Source of the DNA: an uncultured Pelagibacteraceae bacterium
Lineage (GTDB): Bacteria > Pseudomonadota > Alphaproteobacteria > Pelagibacterales > Pelagibacteraceae
Assembly: GCA_902610115.1 (NCBI GenBank)
Contig: CACLUK010000001.1
Coordinates: 62,001-126,000, forward strand
Direction of reading: 5' to 3'
Length of the DNA stretch: 64,000 nucleotides
The notes under the pieces were generated by a model. That model made no database searches. It worked only from the letters and a program-made list of their open reading frames with translations, and was not told where the DNA came from. Position 1 is the stretch's first letter. Every line of letters begins with the position of its first letter. The position numbers and the translations under genes were made by a program. Below are positions 60,975 to 64,000 of this stretch, in pieces.

Positions 60975-61418
60975 TTAAAGTAGACCCCATAAAATATTTT
61001 TTTTAACCCAACCTTTATATTTTTCTACACTTACTTTACACCATTCATCTTTACACTTATGGATCTTACATAACCTTCCTTCTTTTAGAATCACAAGAGG
61101 CTTAGAATAAATAGAAGGTTTTTTAAAAATTAATTGATCATCATCAGTTGTGATAGCCGCTTTTTTTTTTGATAATTGTGAAATATGAATCCAACCAGTA
61201 TTATTTTCATGATCTTTTATTTTCCTAAAATTCTCAGATTTATCTAGAATTAAAACAGGTAAATATTTCTTTTTGTAAAATAACTTGATGGGATATTCGA
61301 AAGATGGTCCTTGTCTAAGATTTACTTTGTCGTTTCTCAAGGTTAAAAAATATTCATTTGCCAAAAGACTCTGAAAAGAAAAATAAACAATGAAAAAAAT
61401 ATAAAAAATTTTTAACAT
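60975..61418 (-). CDS. Exported bacterial SH3 domain protein
   Basis: 147 residues. A signal peptide (IFYIFFIVYFSFQSLLA) leads two SH3-like segments, the first with VNLRQGPSFEYPIKLF and GWIHISQL, the second with KWCKVS-like EWCKVSVEKYKGWVKK. Such domains bind peptidoglycan or proteins in the periplasm. Its start overlaps the ThiF-like gene. Confidence 0.85.
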   Translation of the reverse strand: MLKIFYIFFIVYFSFQSLLANEYFLTLRNDKVNLRQGPSFEYPIKLFYKKKYLPVLILDKSENFRKIKDHENNTGWIHISQLSKKKAAITTDDDQLIFKKPSIYSKPLVILKEGRLCKIHKCKDEWCKVSVEKYKGWVKKNILWGLL

Positions 61419-62155
61419 TTGTTTTTACATTGAGGATTGAAAGATAATTTTATTTTTCTTAAATTTATTTTAATTGAGTCAAAAATTATCATCTGATTAT
61501 CTAAACCATTCTTTATTCCTATAATTGTTTTTAAAACTTCGTTTGCTTGTAGCGAACCCAAAATTCCAGCTACAGGAGAGAAAATTCCTTCTGTTTCACA
61601 ATTTTTTTCTAAAGCAGGCTTATCTGGCATAAAGCACCTGTAACAGGATGTCTTTTTTTTAAAATTAAACTTGTATAAATGACCGTCAAATCTATTGATC
61701 GCTGCAGAGATGAGTATTTTTTTCATTTTTTTACATTCATCATTAATCAAGTATCTAGTTTCAAAGTTGTCAGTTCCGTCGCAAATTATTTCAAAATCTT
61801 TGATAATCGATTTTATATTATTAGAAGTTATTTTTTTTTTAAATATTTTAATTCTAATTTTTTTATTTATTCTATTAATACCTAACTTAGCCTGATTGAC
61901 TTTGTACTTTCCTATATCTTTAGTAGAAAATAACGTTTGTCTATTTAAATTACTTATTTCAACTTTATCTGGATCTGCAATTCCTATCGTTCCCACCCCA
62001 GATGCTGCTAAATACGTTAAAAGTGGGCAACCCAAACCTCCAATACCGATTATTAATACTTTAGCGTTAAGTATTTTTTTTTGCCCAGCTACTCCAACAT
62101 TTTTAAGAATTATTTGTTTTTCAAACCTTTTAAAATCTTTTAATCCTAATTGCAT
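61412..62155 (-). CDS. ThiF/MoeB/HesA family adenylyltransferase
   Basis: 247 residues. Nucleotide loop GIGGLGCPLL at about 37-46, DPDKVEISNLNRQTLF with the conserved Arg, and the CDGTDNFETRYLIND segment. Zinc cysteines are CYRC in the middle and CKNKC at the end. It activates the C-terminus of a ubiquitin-like sulfur carrier (ThiS or MoaD). The carrier is not in the window, so ThiF or MoeB cannot be chosen. Confidence 0.9.
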   Translation of the reverse strand: MQLGLKDFKRFEKQIILKNVGVAGQKKILNAKVLIIGIGGLGCPLLTYLAASGVGTIGIADPDKVEISNLNRQTLFSTKDIGKYKVNQAKLGINRINKKIRIKIFKKKITSNNIKSIIKDFEIICDGTDNFETRYLINDECKKMKKILISAAINRFDGHLYKFNFKKKTSCYRCFMPDKPALEKNCETEGIFSPVAGILGSLQANEVLKTIIGIKNGLDNQMIIFDSIKINLRKIKLSFNPQCKNKC

Positions 62156-62158
62156 AAA

Positions 62159-62599
62159 TTATTTCAATCCAGTAGATCCAAAACCACCTTCACCTCTAAT
62201 TGTATCCTCTAATTTATCTACTTCCTTAAATTTTGCTTTAACAATAGGGCACAATACCATTTGAGCGATGCGTGCACCTTTCTCAACAACAAAAGTTTTA
62301 TTGCTCAAATTTATTAATATTACTTTTAATTCACCTCTATAATCAGCGTCTATCGTTCCAGGTGAATTAAGAACTGCTACCTGACTTTTAGCAGCCAATC
62401 CTGATCTCGATCTAATTTGTATTTCAAAATTTTCGGGAATAGACACAGATATACCAGTTGGAATTATTGAAGTTTTCCCTGGCTCTATTTTAATCTGTTT
62501 TTCAATATTTGCTGAAAGATCCATCCCTGATGAACCATTTGTCTCGTATTTAGGTAGTTCGATATTTTTAGATAGTCTTTTAATTAAAACTTCTGTCAT
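62159..62599 (-). CDS. dut: dUTP diphosphatase
   Basis: 146 residues, homotrimeric dUTPase. GSSGMDLSANIEK, RSRSGLAAKSQVAVLNSPG, GTIDADYRGELKVILIN and the C-terminal RGEGGFGSTG motif 5 are all there. It keeps uracil out of DNA. It overlaps coaBC by 20 bases. Confidence 0.97.
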   Translation of the reverse strand: MTEVLIKRLSKNIELPKYETNGSSGMDLSANIEKQIKIEPGKTSIIPTGISVSIPENFEIQIRSRSGLAAKSQVAVLNSPGTIDADYRGELKVILINLSNKTFVVEKGARIAQMVLCPIVKAKFKEVDKLEDTIRGEGGFGSTGLK

Positions 62600-63809
62600 T
62601 CATTAAGAGTTTGTCTAAGACTATTTCAGCTATAACGTTAGCTATAAAACTTTTTTTATTTTTTTTTATTACTTTTATTTTTCCTGAATTATCAATTATC
62701 GAAACTCTATTATAATCTGAATTAAGTCCGCTATCTTTTTTGGAAACATCGTTAACAACTATAAGATCACAATTTTTTTGTTTTAATTTAGAAAAAGCGT
62801 TTTTATTTAAATTTTCAGTTTCAGCTGCGAAACCGATTACTAAGCTTGGCCTATGTTTATTGTTCTTCCCTAGAAATTCAACAATATCCCTGTTCTTCTC
62901 CAATTCAATAGATTTTAATTTAATATTATCCTTTTTTATTTTAACCTTACTTTTCTTAATTGGCTTGAAGTCAGCTACAGCAGCAGTACATATTGCAATA
63001 TCTACTGGCAAACACTTTTTTACCTCCTCAAACATCTCATTTGCTGTGACTATTTTTTTTGTTTTGATATCTTTTTTTGGATAAAGATGTGATGGTCCCG
63101 TAATTAAAGTTGTCTTTATACCTAGCCTACTTAATGCTTCAGCTATTTCAAATCCCTGCTTCCCACTTGACTCGTTTGATATAAACCTCACTGGATCCAA
63201 GTACTCCCTTGTTGGCCCGGCTGTAACTAAAGCTTTAAGATTTTTACTTTTTATAATATTTTTTTTATTAAAATATTTTTCAATAAATGAGTAAATTTGT
63301 CTTGGACTCGACATTTTGCCCTCACCATACTCCCCACAGGCCATCTCACCTTTTTCAGGACCTATAAAAAGATAGCCATAATCCTTTAAAATTTTTACAT
63401 TTTGTTGTGTCGCTTTGTGTACCCACATTCTCACATTCATGGCAGGAACTAATAAAATATCTTTATTAGATGCTAATATTACTGTTGTCGCTAAATCTTC
63501 CGCTTTTCCAAGACTTAACTTTGTCATAAAATTTGCAGTTGTAGGCAATACAATTATTAAGTCGGCCCATCTAGATAATGCAATATGATCTATTTCTACC
63601 TCAGAGTCCTTGTCAAAAATATTCTCAAAAATCTTACTTTTTGTCAGAGTAGAAACTGATAGAGGAGTGACAAATTCTTTACCACTTTTAGTAAGTATAG
63701 TTTTAACTTCATTGTCATTTTTTTTTAGCAATCTTATCAAATCTAAAGACTTATAAGCTGCAATACCTCCACCAATGATAATTAGAATTTTTTTATTTTT
63801 TACAGTCAT
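62580..63809 (-). CDS. coaBC: Phosphopantothenoylcysteine synthetase/decarboxylase
   Basis: 409 residues in two domains. CoaC (about 1-185) has the flavin-binding start IIIGGGIAAYKSLDLIRLL, PAMNVRMW and ACGEYGEGKMS. CoaB (about 190-409) has VTAGPTREYLDPVRFISNES and AVADF. It makes 4'-phosphopantetheine for coenzyme A. ubiB-coaBC-dut is a known alphaproteobacterial order. Confidence 0.97.
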   Translation of the reverse strand: MTVKNKKILIIIGGGIAAYKSLDLIRLLKKNDNEVKTILTKSGKEFVTPLSVSTLTKSKIFENIFDKDSEVEIDHIALSRWADLIIVLPTTANFMTKLSLGKAEDLATTVILASNKDILLVPAMNVRMWVHKATQQNVKILKDYGYLFIGPEKGEMACGEYGEGKMSSPRQIYSFIEKYFNKKNIIKSKNLKALVTAGPTREYLDPVRFISNESSGKQGFEIAEALSRLGIKTTLITGPSHLYPKKDIKTKKIVTANEMFEEVKKCLPVDIAICTAAVADFKPIKKSKVKIKKDNIKLKSIELEKNRDIVEFLGKNNKHRPSLVIGFAAETENLNKNAFSKLKQKNCDLIVVNDVSKKDSGLNSDYNRVSIIDNSGKIKVIKKNKKSFIANVIAEIVLDKLLMNDRSFN

Positions 63810-63815
63810 AAGTAA

Positions 63816-64000
63816 TTAAAATACTAATAGAAAGACAATTACAACACCAAAAAAACTAATAACTATATTATTTCTAAAGTTTTTAATCTTCATTTGTTCT
63901 AATTCTAAATTTTTATTTGTTCCAAGAGCTAAATTCAAATTTCCATCAGCCATTAACTTTAAAGCATAATCAGCTCTATCCATTAACTCTGGAAGATCTG
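63816..64000 (-). CDS. ubiB: UbiB-type kinase, C-terminal end (partial)
   Basis: Reading backwards from the window edge, the last 60 codons give LPELMDRADYALKLMADGNL, a charged linker, and a C-terminal membrane helix ISFFGVVIVFLLVF. This tail and its location before coaBC fit UbiB, the atypical kinase-like ATPase needed for ubiquinone synthesis. The catalytic domain is outside the window. Confidence 0.75.
   Translation of the reverse strand, partial: DLPELMDRADYALKLMADGNLNLALGTNKNLELEQMKIKNFRNNIVISFFGVVIVFLLVF

Overview
This is a strongly AT-rich, very gene-dense piece of an alphaproteobacterial chromosome. Family content, gene order and base composition fit the SAR11/Pelagibacterales group (a 'Candidatus Pelagibacter'-like cell). 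The longest stretch without a gene is about 220 bases, upstream of a porin. I see no tRNA, rRNA, insertion sequence, prophage or CRISPR array. Genes often overlap by a few bases, four convergent pairs share interlocked stop codons, and several divergent pairs have touching or overlapping start codons.

Layout. 1-7090: end of an fxsA-like gene, a Tim44-like protein, an Smr protein, the HslUV protease, and a histidine block hisB-hisH-hisA-hisF-hisE with a HIT protein and an acetyltransferase. 7087-16381: lolA-like and ftsK on the minus strand, then a UbiH-type monooxygenase, mnmE-mnmG-rsmG-parA-parB. Two parS-like palindromes lie inside rsmG, which suggests proximity to the replication origin. 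16371-20870: holA-lptE-leuS and a DUF3576 lipoprotein. 21095-24595: a major porin with a structured leader and terminator, a ThiE/TenI-like protein, a YggS protein, an L,D-transpeptidase, a winged-helix regulator with a degenerate receiver, and a tiny ArfA-like ribosome-rescue peptide. 24607-30844: a PfkB kinase, nth, dapB, a small two-helix membrane protein, and dnaJ-dnaK-grpE. 30889-36298: rdgB, an LpoA-like lipoprotein or binding protein, rsmI, a BON lipoprotein and maeB.

36369-57884 follows a gene order widely kept in alphaproteobacteria: murJ-trpS-nifU-(bax, deacetylase)-tsaB-fur-miaB-phoH-ybeY-lnt-metK-nusA-infB-rbfA-rpsO-pnp-fabI-fabB-fabA-irr. Several usual members (rimI, corC, trmB, rimP, ylxR, truB) are absent from their places, and TsaB has lost its middle. 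57932-60972 is a katG operon with an Asp/Asn-hydroxylase-like dioxygenase and a DUF2061 membrane protein. irr and katG are each preceded by nearly identical operator-like sequences resembling the Irr ICE box, so this looks like an iron/peroxide-responsive unit. 60975-64000: an SH3 protein, a ThiF/MoeB-type adenylyltransferase, dut, coaBC and the end of ubiB.

The most interesting items are the ArfA-like 40-residue ORF (24473-24595), the paired ICE-like boxes at irr and katG, the two parS sites, the porin leader with two mutually exclusive hairpins, and the degree of overlap between divergent genes.
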